Assembly (NCBI GenBank): GCA_004296785.1
Contig: SCVU01000734.1
Span: forward strand, 1 to 9,001
DNA length: 9,001 nucleotides
Direction of reading: 5' to 3'
Source: Planctomycetota bacterium
Lineage (GTDB): Bacteria; Planctomycetota; UBA1135; GCA-002686595
This document shows, piece after piece, positions 1 to 6,766 of this stretch. The notes under the pieces were generated by a model, which was given only the letters and a program-made list of their open reading frames with translations, was not told the origin of the DNA and did not search any database. Position 1 is the stretch's first letter. Every line of letters starts with the position of its first letter. The position numbers were made by a program, and so were the translations under genes.

Positions 1-547
1 GCAGCGCCGCGCGCGCGCAGTCGAGCGCGGCGAGCTGCGCGGGCACGATGCGCCGCGGCGCGAAACCCGCGCGGCGCAGCTCCTGGCGCAGCGCGACGAG
101 CTCGCCGCGCCGCGCGGCGGTCACGAGCCACGTGCGCTCGCCGCTCGGTTCGTCCGCGTCGAGCGCGCCCATCTCGGAGGCCTGGTACAGCACATCGCCG
201 ACCGGTGCGTCGAGCCACGCGGCGGCCTTGCGCTCGAGCACGAGCGCGAGCTCGGCGCGCTTGAGCTGTGGCAGCCGCAGCAGGCGCACGACGACGAGTC
301 CCGCGCCGAGCGCGAGCGTGCACTCGGTTGCGCGGCCCGCGTGCGCGCCGCGCGCCTCGACCGCGGCGCGAGCGAGCGCGCGCGCGCCGCGTTCGTTCAC
401 GGGCGCGCAGCCGACGTCGAGCTCGGCGCCCGCCGCGAGCCATTCGGCGCGCGCGCTCGAAAGCTCGAGCACGCTGCCCGAGGGCAGCGCGAGGCTGGAG
501 GCGGTGGAGGGCATGCGGCCGGGGTCTCGGCCGGGTTTTCGGAGCAT
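1..547 (-). CDS. PilM/GspL-like actin-fold protein, 5' part (3' end outside window)
   Basis: This minus-strand frame is open for 182 codons from an ATG at 547 to the window edge, so only the N-terminal part is visible. No member-specific motif is decisive, but the architecture resembles the first subdomains of PilM and GspL cytoplasmic domains, which help assemble type IV pili or type II secretion systems at the inner membrane. A helix at about residues 53-68 is followed by a strand (TLALGAGLVVVRLLRLP, 77-93), a helix rich in E, K and A (97-112), and a second strand-helix unit (WLVTAARRGELVALRQELRRAG, 140-161, split here as WLVTAARRGE then LVALRQELRRAG) ending in a segment like PilM's 'AGL....vD...LAL'. 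The usual N-terminal D-x-G-x-S phosphate loop is not seen, which leans towards GspL or a degenerate member. The start is backed by an AAGGA Shine-Dalgarno 9 nt upstream; a second Met at 514 is less likely. It is divergent from the ferredoxin gene. Family assignment is from fold pattern only. Confidence 0.5.
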   Translation of the reverse strand, partial: MLRKPGRDPGRMPSTASSLALPSGSVLELSSARAEWLAAGAELDVGCAPVNERGARALARAAVEARGAHAGRATECTLALGAGLVVVRLLRLPQLKRAELALVLERKAAAWLDAPVGDVLYQASEMGALDADEPSGERTWLVTAARRGELVALRQELRRAGFAPRRIVPAQLAALDCARAAL

Positions 548-556
548 CGAGTCGCT

Positions 557-561
557 TCCTT
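557..561 (-). promoter_or_regulatory. Ribosome binding site of the PilM-like gene
   Basis: The minus strand reads AAGGA here, 9 nt before the ATG at 547. It favours that ATG over the in-frame Met at 514, which has no comparable site. Confidence 0.6.
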
Positions 562-654
562 GAGACGCGCGTCGCGCGCGCGGCCGCGTCGGAAAGGAAT
601 TCACGGCGACCGCGCTCGCGCGCCTCCGTGCTGGCGCGCCGCGCCGACGCGCTC

Positions 655-660
655 TACAGT
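655..660 (+). promoter_or_regulatory. Candidate -10 box of the ferredoxin operon
   Basis: TACAGT matches four of six bases of the TATAAT consensus and lies 25 nt before the ferredoxin ATG. No good -35 box is seen 16-18 nt upstream (the best is a CTGGCG-like string), and there is no Shine-Dalgarno before the ATG. The assignment is weak; the 138-bp region between the two divergent genes must nevertheless hold both promoters. Confidence 0.25.
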
Positions 661-685
661 CGCTGCTCCAAAGCCCCACCCCACC

Positions 686-967
686 ATGCCCAAAGTGAAG
701 ACCCTCGTAGACGGCAAGACGTACGACGTCGCCGTCGGGACCAAGTTCCTCGACCTCTGCCAACAGCAGAAGGCGAAGCACGACTTCGGCTGCACGGTCG
801 GGAGTTGCGGCGTGTGCCGGCTGGAGCTGGTCGAGGGCGGCGCGAACGTCGACCCGATCACGACGGACGAGAAGGACACGCTCGCGCTGGCGACGGATCA
901 CACGAACGCGCGCCTGGGTTGCCAGCTCGTGATCCGCGGCGACATCGCCGTGCGCCCGGTGGCGTGA
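686..967 (+). CDS. Small [2Fe-2S] ferredoxin
   Basis: A 93-residue protein consisting of a single [2Fe-2S] ferredoxin domain, a soluble one-electron carrier. The cluster ligands are Cys36, Cys41, Cys44 and Cys79, spaced C-x4-C-x2-C-x34-C, inside FGCTVGSCGVCRLEL and LGCQLVI. The x4 spacing is the plant/cyanobacterial type, not the x5 spacing of adrenodoxin or Isc ferredoxin. There is no signal peptide, so it should be cytoplasmic. The ATG at 686 is the natural N-terminus: the beta-hairpin (VKTLVDGKTYDVAVG) begins directly after it, and the open frame upstream is only the antisense of the PilM-like gene. It is the first of four overlapping genes; its TGA overlaps the GTG of the dehydrogenase gene. 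Its redox partner is unknown, because the next gene product is exported and cannot meet it in the cytoplasm. Confidence 0.9.
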   Translation: MPKVKTLVDGKTYDVAVGTKFLDLCQQQKAKHDFGCTVGSCGVCRLELVEGGANVDPITTDEKDTLALATDHTNARLGCQLVIRGDIAVRPVA

Positions 968-2157
968 ACGCGCGCGCGCTCGGCGCGGCGCTGCTCGCGC
1001 TGGCGGCGCCGCTCACTTCGGCGGCGCCGAACGAAACCGCGCTGGCCAGGCTCGAGCGCGCGTTCCCCGAGCAGCCGCGCTGGCAGCGCCCGCTGTGGTT
1101 CGGCGCGGTTCCCGCTGCGGAAGGCGCGGCGGCCGACGCGCCGCGACTGCACGTGCTCGCCGAGCAGCACGGTGTCGCGCACGCGTTCGAGCTCGACGCG
1201 CGAGGCGTTGCCGGCGCGCCGCGCGAGCTGCTCGACATCGCGTCGCGCACGTGCCGCGTCGGCAACGAGGAAGGCCTGCTCGGCCTCGCGTTCCATCCGG
1301 GCGTCGCCGCCAACGGCCGCGTGTTCGTCCACTACTCGGTGCGCGGTGCGCAGAAGGGCCGGCTGTCGGAGTTCCGCTGGCCGAAGCAGGACGGCGCGAT
1401 CGACGCGTCGAGCGAGCGGATCCTCACCGAGATCGAGCAGCCGTATCGCAACCACAACGGCGGCGAGATCGTGTTCGGCCCCGACGGCTGCTTGTACTGG
1501 GGACTCGGCGACGGCGGCGCGGCCGGTGATCCGCAGCAGAACGGCCAGTCGATGTCGACGTGGCTCGGCAAGATCCTGCGCATCGACGTCGGGCCCACGG
1601 CTCCGGCCGCCGATGCGCCCGCGTATCTCGTGCCGCGCGACAACCCGTTCGTCGATCGCGCCGGTGCGCGACCGGAGATCTGGGCGCTCGGACTGCGCAA
1701 CCCGTGGCGCTTCTCGTTCGATCCGAACGGCGGCGCGCTGTGGTGCGGCGACGTCGGGCAGAACGCGGAAGAGGAGATCGACGTGATCGTGCGCGGCGGC
1801 AACTACGGTTGGCGCGTGCGCGAAGGCAAGCGCGCCTACGACGCGGACGCGCGGCGCGGGCCGGGCGAGCTCGTCGAACCGGTGATCCTCTACCCGCGCG
1901 ATCAAGGTTGGAGCGTGACGGGCGGCTTCGTCTACCGCGGGGCGAAGATCGCCGCGCTCCGCGGACACTACGTCTACGGCGACTACGTCAGCGGTCGGCA
2001 GTGGGCGTGGCCCGTGGAAGGGAAAGCGGACCGCGTGCCGCTCGTGCTCCCGAAGGTCGATGCACCGGCGAGCTACGGCGTCGACGCGTGGGGCGAGCTG
2101 TACGTGTGCAGCTTCGACGGCCGGATCCACCGCTTCGTCGCCGCCGAGGCGAAGTGA
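964..2157 (+). CDS. Exported PQQ-type glucose/sorbosone dehydrogenase-like protein
   Basis: A 397-residue soluble-GDH-like six-bladed beta-propeller (GSDH family, also called aldose sugar dehydrogenase). Members oxidise sugars with PQQ in the periplasm. The N-terminus (ALGAALLALAAPLTSAAP) is a Sec signal peptide, probably cut near residue 20. Family landmarks are EGLLGLAFHP (103-112), RNHNGGEIVFGPDG (162-175), LGDGGAAGDP (181-190), GKILRID (202-208), EIWALGLRNPWRFSFDP (238-254), GDVGQN and GGNYGWR. His164 in NHNGG is at the position of the catalytic base of soluble glucose dehydrogenase. The GTG start at 964 overlaps the ferredoxin stop (GTGA) and places the signal peptide exactly at the N-terminus; the longer upstream frame is spurious. 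The stop overlaps the next ATG. Many planctomycete members have unknown substrates, so the fold is surer than the enzymatic activity, and PQQ use is inferred. Confidence 0.88.
   Translation: MNARALGAALLALAAPLTSAAPNETALARLERAFPEQPRWQRPLWFGAVPAAEGAAADAPRLHVLAEQHGVAHAFELDARGVAGAPRELLDIASRTCRVGNEEGLLGLAFHPGVAANGRVFVHYSVRGAQKGRLSEFRWPKQDGAIDASSERILTEIEQPYRNHNGGEIVFGPDGCLYWGLGDGGAAGDPQQNGQSMSTWLGKILRIDVGPTAPAADAPAYLVPRDNPFVDRAGARPEIWALGLRNPWRFSFDPNGGALWCGDVGQNAEEEIDVIVRGGNYGWRVREGKRAYDADARRGPGELVEPVILYPRDQGWSVTGGFVYRGAKIAALRGHYVYGDYVSGRQWAWPVEGKADRVPLVLPKVDAPASYGVDAWGELYVCSFDGRIHRFVAAEAK
2146..2149 (+). promoter_or_regulatory. Ribosome binding site of the first M28 gene
   Basis: GAGG lies 7 nt before the ATG at 2157 and inside the end of the dehydrogenase gene. 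It supports 2157 over the in-frame ATG at 2172. Confidence 0.45.
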
Positions 2158-3164
2158 TGCACGGCGACGCGATGCGCGCGGTTGCGTCGCTTGCCATCGC
2201 GTCGCTCGCGCTCGCGTCGTGCGTCGCGCTCCAGATGCCGGGCAAGCGCGCCCGCGGTCCACTGCCGGCGCCGAGCGGCGAACTCGTCGCGCTCGAGTCG
2301 CGGCTGCGCACGCACGTCGAAGAGCTCGCGGGCCGCATCGGACCGCGCCACCGCTCGCGCCCCGGCAGCCTCGGCGAAGCGCGCGACTACATCGAATGGG
2401 CGTGGCGCCGCAGCGGCTTGACGGTGCACCGCGAGCCGTACGCGAGCGCGCACGGCGGCGGCGTCAACCTGTGGACGGAACTCGGGCCGAGCGCGGGACC
2501 GCTGTGGGTCGTGTCGGCGCACTACGACACGGTCGCGAACAGCCCCGGTGCCGACGACGACGCGAGCGGCGTCGCGGCGCTGCTCGAGCTCGGCGCGCGG
2601 CTCGCGCCGGAGTTCGCCGCGCATCCGGAGCGCCACGAGCGGCTGCGCCTGGTCGCGTTCGACGACGAGGAGACGCCGGCGCCCGCGATGGGCAGCACGT
2701 TCCACGCGCGCGCGCTCGCCGCACAGGGCGCCGAGGTGCGCGGCATGCTGTCGCTCGAGATGCTCGGCGCGTACGACACCGCGCCGGACACGCAGCGCTT
2801 CCCGGTCGCGCTGCTCGGCCTGTGGTACTCGACGCGCGCCGATTACCTCGCGTTCGTCGGCGACTGGGACTCGCGCGAGCTCGTGCGCCGCTGCGTCGGC
2901 GCGTTCCGCGCGTGCTCGCCGCTGCCGTGCGAGGGGATGGCGGCGCCGCGTGCGCTGCGGGACATCGCGCGCTCCGATCACTCCCAGTTCTGGAAGATCG
3001 GCGTGCCCGCGCTGATGGTCACGGACACGAGCGAGTTCCGCTACGCGCACTACCACAAGCGCTCCGACACGCCGGAAAAATTGGACTACAGGCGGCTCGC
3101 GCTGGCGACCGATGGAGTGGCGGGGGTCGTGCGGGTCTTGTGCTCGCGCGCTCCAAACCGATGA
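2157..3164 (+). CDS. M28 family zinc aminopeptidase-like lipoprotein (active site intact)
   Basis: A 335-residue M28 peptidase, a family of di-zinc aminopeptidases and carboxypeptidases acting on peptides or small amide substrates. The N-terminus is a lipoprotein signal: a short hydrophobic stretch ending LALASC, with Cys22 as the lipidation site, so the enzyme should sit on a membrane facing the periplasm. The metal centre appears complete: His122 in SAHYDT, the aspartates of PGADDDASG (133-135), Glu171-Glu172 in FDDEE (general base and zinc ligand), Glu201 in LSLEMLG, and His300 in YHKRSDTPEKL. Conserved SDH (273-275) precedes IGVPALMVTDT. The start at ATG 2157 shares one base with the dehydrogenase stop (TGATG), pointing to translational coupling. 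The gene end overlaps the second M28 gene by ATGA. The substrate cannot be told from sequence. Confidence 0.9.
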   Translation: MHGDAMRAVASLAIASLALASCVALQMPGKRARGPLPAPSGELVALESRLRTHVEELAGRIGPRHRSRPGSLGEARDYIEWAWRRSGLTVHREPYASAHGGGVNLWTELGPSAGPLWVVSAHYDTVANSPGADDDASGVAALLELGARLAPEFAAHPERHERLRLVAFDDEETPAPAMGSTFHARALAAQGAEVRGMLSLEMLGAYDTAPDTQRFPVALLGLWYSTRADYLAFVGDWDSRELVRRCVGAFRACSPLPCEGMAAPRALRDIARSDHSQFWKIGVPALMVTDTSEFRYAHYHKRSDTPEKLDYRRLALATDGVAGVVRVLCSRAPNR

Positions 3165-4156
3165 CGCTGGCCAAGATCACCACCAAAGTCGCGCTCACGT
3201 GCGCCGCGTTCGGCGCCGTCGCCTGGGGCGGCCTGCGCTTCAGCACGCGGTTGCCCGACGCGGGGCCCCGGCCCAAGCCGTCCGACGACGCGGAGAGCAA
3301 TCTGCCGATCGAGCTCGCGCTGCAGCGCCACGTGCAGCGCCTCGCCGACGGGATCGGCGAGCGCAACGACCGCAAGCCCGAGGCGCTGCAGGAAGCGTGC
3401 GACTACGTGGCCGACGAGTTCGGACGCGCCGGTCTGCGCGTGACCGTCGATCGCTACGACATCGGCCGCGCGCTCGGCAACGTCGTCGCCGACGTCGACG
3501 AGCCGCGCGGCGGCCGCGAGATCCTGCTCGTCAGCGCGCCGTACGATTCGCCGGCGGGCTCGCCGGGCGCCGAATCGTCCGCGTCGGCCGTGGCCGCGAT
3601 GATCGAGGTCGCGCGCCTGCTGCGCAACGGCGGACAACCGCGCGCGCTGCGCTTCCTGGCGTACGCGTACGGCCACCAGCCGATGGAAGACGGCTCGAAC
3701 GGGCGGCGCTTCTCGCTGCGTCGGATGCTCGGGCGCGGCGACGAGATCGGGCTCGAGCTGCAGCTCGAATCGCTCGGCGCGTGGAACGGTCCGCGCCCGC
3801 AGAACCTGCCGTTCCCGTGGAGCACGATCCTGCCGTCGCGTTCGGACTACCTGCTGCTGTGCGGCGGCTTCGATGCGCGCGCACCGCTGCTCGAGTTCGC
3901 GACGCGGATGCGCGCGCAGGGCCGCATCCCGGTCGAAGGCATCTCGGGGCCCGCGTTCTGGCCGGCGCTCGGCTTCAGCGACCGCGTGTCGGTGCTCGAG
4001 CAGGGACCGCCGTGCATCGTCGCCGGCGACACCGGCCGCTGGCGCCATCCGGACGCCGGCGGCGCGATGGATCGCGCCGAAGCGATCGACTCCCAGGGCA
4101 TGGCCCGCGCGGTGGTCGCAATCGCGGGCGCGATCGGTCCGCGCCTCGAGCTGTAG
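3161..4156 (+). CDS. Membrane-anchored M28 paralogue, predicted inactive (pseudopeptidase)
   Basis: A 331-residue protein that aligns with the preceding M28 peptidase over most of its length: for example LQRHVQRLADGIG against LRTHVEELAGRIG, and LLVSAPYDS against WVVSAHYDT. Residues 8-25 are hydrophobic and probably form a signal anchor; no lipobox is evident. Nearly every catalytic position differs. Zinc His122 becomes Pro127, the ADDDASG triad becomes AESSASA (138-140), the FDDEE pair becomes Gly171-His172, the SDH motif becomes SDR, and the last zinc His becomes Gly300. Only the Asp of the YD pair and the later Glu (Glu203) are kept. The frame is clean, with no stop or frameshift and with its codon bias kept, so it is a maintained protein and not a decayed gene. 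The start ATG overlaps the upstream TGA (ATGA). A binding, scaffold or regulatory role is inferred; substrate and partner are unknown. Confidence 0.85.
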   Translation: MTLAKITTKVALTCAAFGAVAWGGLRFSTRLPDAGPRPKPSDDAESNLPIELALQRHVQRLADGIGERNDRKPEALQEACDYVADEFGRAGLRVTVDRYDIGRALGNVVADVDEPRGGREILLVSAPYDSPAGSPGAESSASAVAAMIEVARLLRNGGQPRALRFLAYAYGHQPMEDGSNGRRFSLRRMLGRGDEIGLELQLESLGAWNGPRPQNLPFPWSTILPSRSDYLLLCGGFDARAPLLEFATRMRAQGRIPVEGISGPAFWPALGFSDRVSVLEQGPPCIVAGDTGRWRHPDAGGAMDRAEAIDSQGMARAVVAIAGAIGPRLEL

Positions 4157-4198
4157 GGTCGGCGCTGCGTCCGCGCGGCGAGCGCGCGCGTCGCGAGC

Positions 4199-4214
4199 GC
4201 GGCATCCGCCGCAC
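4199..4214 (+). repeat. Palindromic repeat, copy 1
   Basis: The 16-mer GCGGCATCCGCCGCAC occurs twice in this intergenic region. Its first 14 bases form an inverted repeat GCGGC-ATCC-GCCGC. Copy 1 ends 3 nt upstream of the candidate -35 box of the ABC exporter operon. Confidence 0.75.
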
Positions 4215-4217
4215 GAG

Positions 4218-4247
4218 TTGTGACTGCGGCATCCGCCGCACTATGCT
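4218..4247 (+). promoter_or_regulatory. Candidate sigma70-type promoter of the ABC exporter operon
   Basis: TTGTGA at 4218-4223 (four of six to TTGACA) and TATGCT at 4242-4247 (four of six to TATAAT) are separated by 18 nt. Transcription would begin near 4254, about 11 nt before the preferred GTG start, giving a very short leader. No Shine-Dalgarno is seen, which fits such a leader. The upstream region 4157-4198 holds only GC-rich sequence. This is a prediction from consensus matching in a phylum whose promoters are poorly known. Confidence 0.4.
4226..4241 (+). repeat. Palindromic repeat, copy 2
   Basis: This is an identical copy of the 16-mer, starting 27 nt after copy 1. It occupies the spacer between the candidate -35 and -10 boxes, where a bound repressor or activator could act directly on the polymerase. 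An RNA role for this copy is less likely, because it lies upstream of the predicted transcription start. Confidence 0.75.
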
Positions 4248-4264
4248 CTCACGGCTCCGTCGCC

Positions 4265-5050
4265 GTGGATCCCGCCGCACCGAACCGCCCGTCCGCGCTC
4301 TCCGTCGCCGGGCTCAGCAAGACCTACGAGAGCGGCGGCGAGCACGGCGTCCAGGCGCTGTCGGAGCTGTCGCTCGAAGTCGCGCCGGGCGAGATCCTCG
4401 GGCTGGTCGGCCCCAACGGCGCCGGCAAGACGACGGCGCTGCGCACGATCGCCGGCATCCTGCCGATCCAGCGCGGCGCGATCTCGATCTGCGGCCACGA
4501 CCTCGCGCGCGCCGAGCGCGACGCCAAGCGCTGCCTCGCGTGGGTCGGCGACGACCCGCAGCCGTTCGAGACGCTGACCGTCGAGGAGCACCTCGAGTTC
4601 ACCGCGGCGCTGTACGGCATGCGCGACTGGCGCGCGCGCGCGGGCGAGCTGCTCGCGCGCGCCGAGCTCGAGTCGAAGCGCGACGCGCTCGGCGGCGAGC
4701 TGTCGCGCGGCATGCGGCAGAAGCTCGCGCTGTGCTGCGCGTGGCTGCCGCGGCCGGCGCTCGTGCTGCTCGACGAGCCGCTGACGGGCCTCGATCCGCG
4801 CGGCATCCAGCGCGCCAAGGACTCGATCCGCGCGCAGGCCGCCGAGGGCACCGCGGTGATCCTGTCGAGCCACCTGCTCGAGCTCGTCGAGGAGCTCGCG
4901 CAGCGCATCCTGATCCTCGACCGCGGCCGCAGCGTGTTCCTCGGCACGCTGCAGGAAGCGCGCGAGCGCCTCGCGCCGGGCGCGCAGGGCTCGCTGCGCG
5001 ACGTGTTCTTCGCCGCGACCGCCGACGACGCGTCGGGAGCCGACGCTTGA
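4265..5050 (+). CDS. ABC transporter ATP-binding protein (ABC-2/exporter type)
   Basis: A 261-residue nucleotide-binding subunit that powers the permease encoded next. It has Walker A GPNGAGKT (49-56), a signature LSRGM (146-150) in place of the classic LSGGQ, Walker B LVLLDEP (166-172) with catalytic Glu171, D-loop GLDP (175-178) and H-loop His203 in SSHLLE. The LSRGMRQKL signature and single-domain form are typical of ABC-2 and EcsA/CcmA-like exporters, so export is more likely than import. The Q-loop region reads WVGDDPQPFETLTVEEHLEF; its Gln99 is a possible Q-loop residue. The start is uncertain: GTG 4265 puts the domain right at the N-terminus and suits the candidate promoter, whereas GTG 4220 is in frame but would lie upstream of the predicted transcription start. 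The 3' end overlaps the permease start by TTGA. The substrate is unknown. Confidence 0.9.
   Translation: MDPAAPNRPSALSVAGLSKTYESGGEHGVQALSELSLEVAPGEILGLVGPNGAGKTTALRTIAGILPIQRGAISICGHDLARAERDAKRCLAWVGDDPQPFETLTVEEHLEFTAALYGMRDWRARAGELLARAELESKRDALGGELSRGMRQKLALCCAWLPRPALVLLDEPLTGLDPRGIQRAKDSIRAQAAEGTAVILSSHLLELVEELAQRILILDRGRSVFLGTLQEARERLAPGAQGSLRDVFFAATADDASGADA
5035..5039 (+). promoter_or_regulatory. Ribosome binding site of the permease gene, favours a TTG start
   Basis: GGGAG lies 7 nt before TTG 5047 but 13 nt before the alternative GTG at 5053. The spacing favours the rarer TTG codon, which also overlaps the upstream stop. Confidence 0.5.
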
Positions 5051-6756
5051 TCGTGCCGCCCGCGCCGCTGCGGTTGCTCGCGCGGCGCAAGTTCCAGGGC
5101 TGGTGGCGCAAGCAGCTGCGGCGCGCGCGCACGCCCGGCGGCGCGATCCTCGCGCTGATCGGCCTGACCGTGATCGGCGGCTGGTTCGCTTGGATGATCT
5201 TCAGCGTCGTGCTCGCGCGCGGCATCGGCGCGGGCTCGGCGGACGTCGCGAATGCCGCGCGCGGCGTCGGCTTGTTCGCCGCGCTGTTCACGACGCTCAA
5301 CGCGCTGTCGATGCGCGGGCTGTACATCCCGCGCGAGGAGATCGAGCTGCTGTTCGCGGCGCCGCTCGCGCGCGCGGACCTCGTGCGGCACCGGCTGTGG
5401 GTCGCCGGACTGCGCTCGATGTTCGGCGGCCTGTTCATGGGCCTGTTCATCGCGCTCGAAGCGCCGGTGCGCGCGTACGGCGTGATCGCGGCGGTGCTCG
5501 GGTTGTGGACGCTCGCGGCGTGGTCGCAGGCGGTCGCGATCGTCGCCGGCGCGCTCGAGCGGCGCGTGCTGGATCGGCTGACGAAGGCGACGCGCTGGCT
5601 CGCGATCGGACTGTTCGCGTTGCTCGTGCTCGGCTTCCTCGCGTGGAGCACGTCCGGCGAGCACGCGTGGGTCTCCGGCCTGCGCGAGCGGATGCTGCAG
5701 GGCCTGCCGGGCGGCCGACTCTCGGGGCTGCTCTCCGTCGAGCCGCTGCGCACGCTCGCGCTGCCGATCGAGCCGTGGGCGCGCCTCGCGGCGGCGCCGA
5801 GCGCGCTGGCCGGGCTGCCGTGGCTCGCGCTGTGCGTGCTGCTGTGGGCGTGCGGCATCGAGCTCGCCGCGCGGCTGCCGATCGATTTCCGCGAGCTGTC
5901 GCTGGAGACGTCGTCGAACATCGCCGAGCGCATCCGGCGCGTGCGCCGCTCGGGCGGCGCGGTCAGCTCGAGCAAGGTGCGCGCGCTGAACTCGCTGCGG
6001 CGCGTGCCGTGGTGCTTCGGCCGCTCGCCGCTCGGCGCGATCGCGTGGCGCAAGACGGCCGGCGTCGTGCGCCGCGCGCGCGGCACGCTGTTCATGAGCC
6101 TGCTCGTGATCGCGCTGTTGTCGCTGCTCGTGCGCTCGTTCGGCGGCGAGGGCGCGAGCGCGGCGCTGTTGCGCTCGGGCATGTTCGCGCTGTTCGGGAC
6201 CTTCTACCTCTGCAACGGCCTGCGCTTCGACTTCCGCGAGGACCTCGGGCGCCTGGCGGTGATGAAGACGTGGCCGGTGGGGGCGTGGACGCTGTTCTGC
6301 GCGACGCTGCTGCCGCAGTGGTCGCTCGTCACGCTGCTGTTGTGCGGCGCGCTGTGCGTGCTGAACCTCGTCGACGGCGGCCTCAGCCTCGAGCTCGCGC
6401 CGGTGCTGTTCGCGGTGCCGCTGCTCGTCGCGTACTGGATCGCGATCGACAACATCGTGTTCCTGCTCGCGCCGTTCCGCACGACGCCCGGGCAGGACGG
6501 GATGCTGCAGAACGCCGGGCGCGCGATGCTGATGGGGCTCGTGCGGATGGTCGTGTACGGGCTCTTCGCGGGCACGATCGGGCTCGCGTTCGCCGGGACG
6601 TGGCGCCTGTTGCCGCTGGCCGGCGTCAGCGAGCGCAGCGCGCTCGCGCTCGGCACGCTGGCGGGCCTGGGCGTCGGCTGCGTCGGCGCCGCTGCGCTGA
6701 CCTGGGTCGGCGGCCGCGCGCTGGCGCGCTTCGATGTCGCGCGCGAGGGCGCCTAG
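5047..6756 (+). CDS. Polytopic ABC exporter permease (putative ABC_export-like)
   Basis: A 569-residue membrane protein, the transmembrane half of the exporter whose ATPase is encoded just upstream. About twelve hydrophobic segments are seen. Clear ones lie near residues 34-57, 73-90, 118-137, 145-168 and 184-200, another near 255-280, then a charged cytoplasmic loop (FRELSLETSSNIAERIRRV and onward), and about six more in the C-terminal half. A short amphipathic N-terminus (RLLARRKFQGWWRKQLRR) precedes the first segment. The cytoplasmic motif YIPREEIELLFAAPL (93-107) is typical of large ABC-2-like permeases in which the loop after helix 2 contacts the ATPase. The length suggests two fused six-helix halves, so one copy may suffice per transporter. 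It resembles the family called 'putative ABC exporter', which I recall as common in planctomycetes. The cargo cannot be inferred. The gene overlaps the ATPase gene by 4 nt. Confidence 0.82.
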   Translation: MIVPPAPLRLLARRKFQGWWRKQLRRARTPGGAILALIGLTVIGGWFAWMIFSVVLARGIGAGSADVANAARGVGLFAALFTTLNALSMRGLYIPREEIELLFAAPLARADLVRHRLWVAGLRSMFGGLFMGLFIALEAPVRAYGVIAAVLGLWTLAAWSQAVAIVAGALERRVLDRLTKATRWLAIGLFALLVLGFLAWSTSGEHAWVSGLRERMLQGLPGGRLSGLLSVEPLRTLALPIEPWARLAAAPSALAGLPWLALCVLLWACGIELAARLPIDFRELSLETSSNIAERIRRVRRSGGAVSSSKVRALNSLRRVPWCFGRSPLGAIAWRKTAGVVRRARGTLFMSLLVIALLSLLVRSFGGEGASAALLRSGMFALFGTFYLCNGLRFDFREDLGRLAVMKTWPVGAWTLFCATLLPQWSLVTLLLCGALCVLNLVDGGLSLELAPVLFAVPLLVAYWIAIDNIVFLLAPFRTTPGQDGMLQNAGRAMLMGLVRMVVYGLFAGTIGLAFAGTWRLLPLAGVSERSALALGTLAGLGVGCVGAAALTWVGGRALARFDVAREGA

Positions 6757-6759
6757 AAT
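6754..6759 (+). promoter_or_regulatory. -10 box for a leaderless transcript
   Basis: TAGAAT matches five of six bases of TATAAT, and its last base is 7 nt upstream of the ATG at 6767. That spacing would make the ATG the first transcribed codon. Its first three bases are also the stop codon of the permease gene. No Shine-Dalgarno is present, consistent with leaderless initiation. Confidence 0.5.
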
Positions 6760-6766
6760 CGCCGCG

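Noticed and set aside
48..563. Plus-strand open frames at the left end, including the extension upstream of the ferredoxin
   Set aside because: Low-complexity S/R/A composition, and antisense to the PilM-like frame, which has sensible protein sequence and a Shine-Dalgarno.
3161..4156. Second M28 gene considered as a pseudogene
   Set aside because: The frame is intact, codon bias is normal, the start is coupled to the upstream gene and fold-determining residues are kept; only the active site is lost.
4174..4195. GC-rich stem of 7 bp after the second M28 gene, considered as a terminator
   Set aside because: It contains a G-T pair, has no T-tract, and similar stems are expected by chance in CG-alternating sequence.
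4631..4642. Alternating CG runs, considered as Z-DNA-forming or regulatory
   Set aside because: They arise from arginine-alanine codons (CGC, GCG) within genes and recur throughout the window.
3112..6756. Plus-strand open frame of 1214 codons joining the M28 and ABC region to the permease
   Set aside because: The first two thirds are arginine/alanine-rich shadow of the M28 and ATPase genes; only the permease part (from 5047) has real protein character. Stop codons are rare at this GC content.
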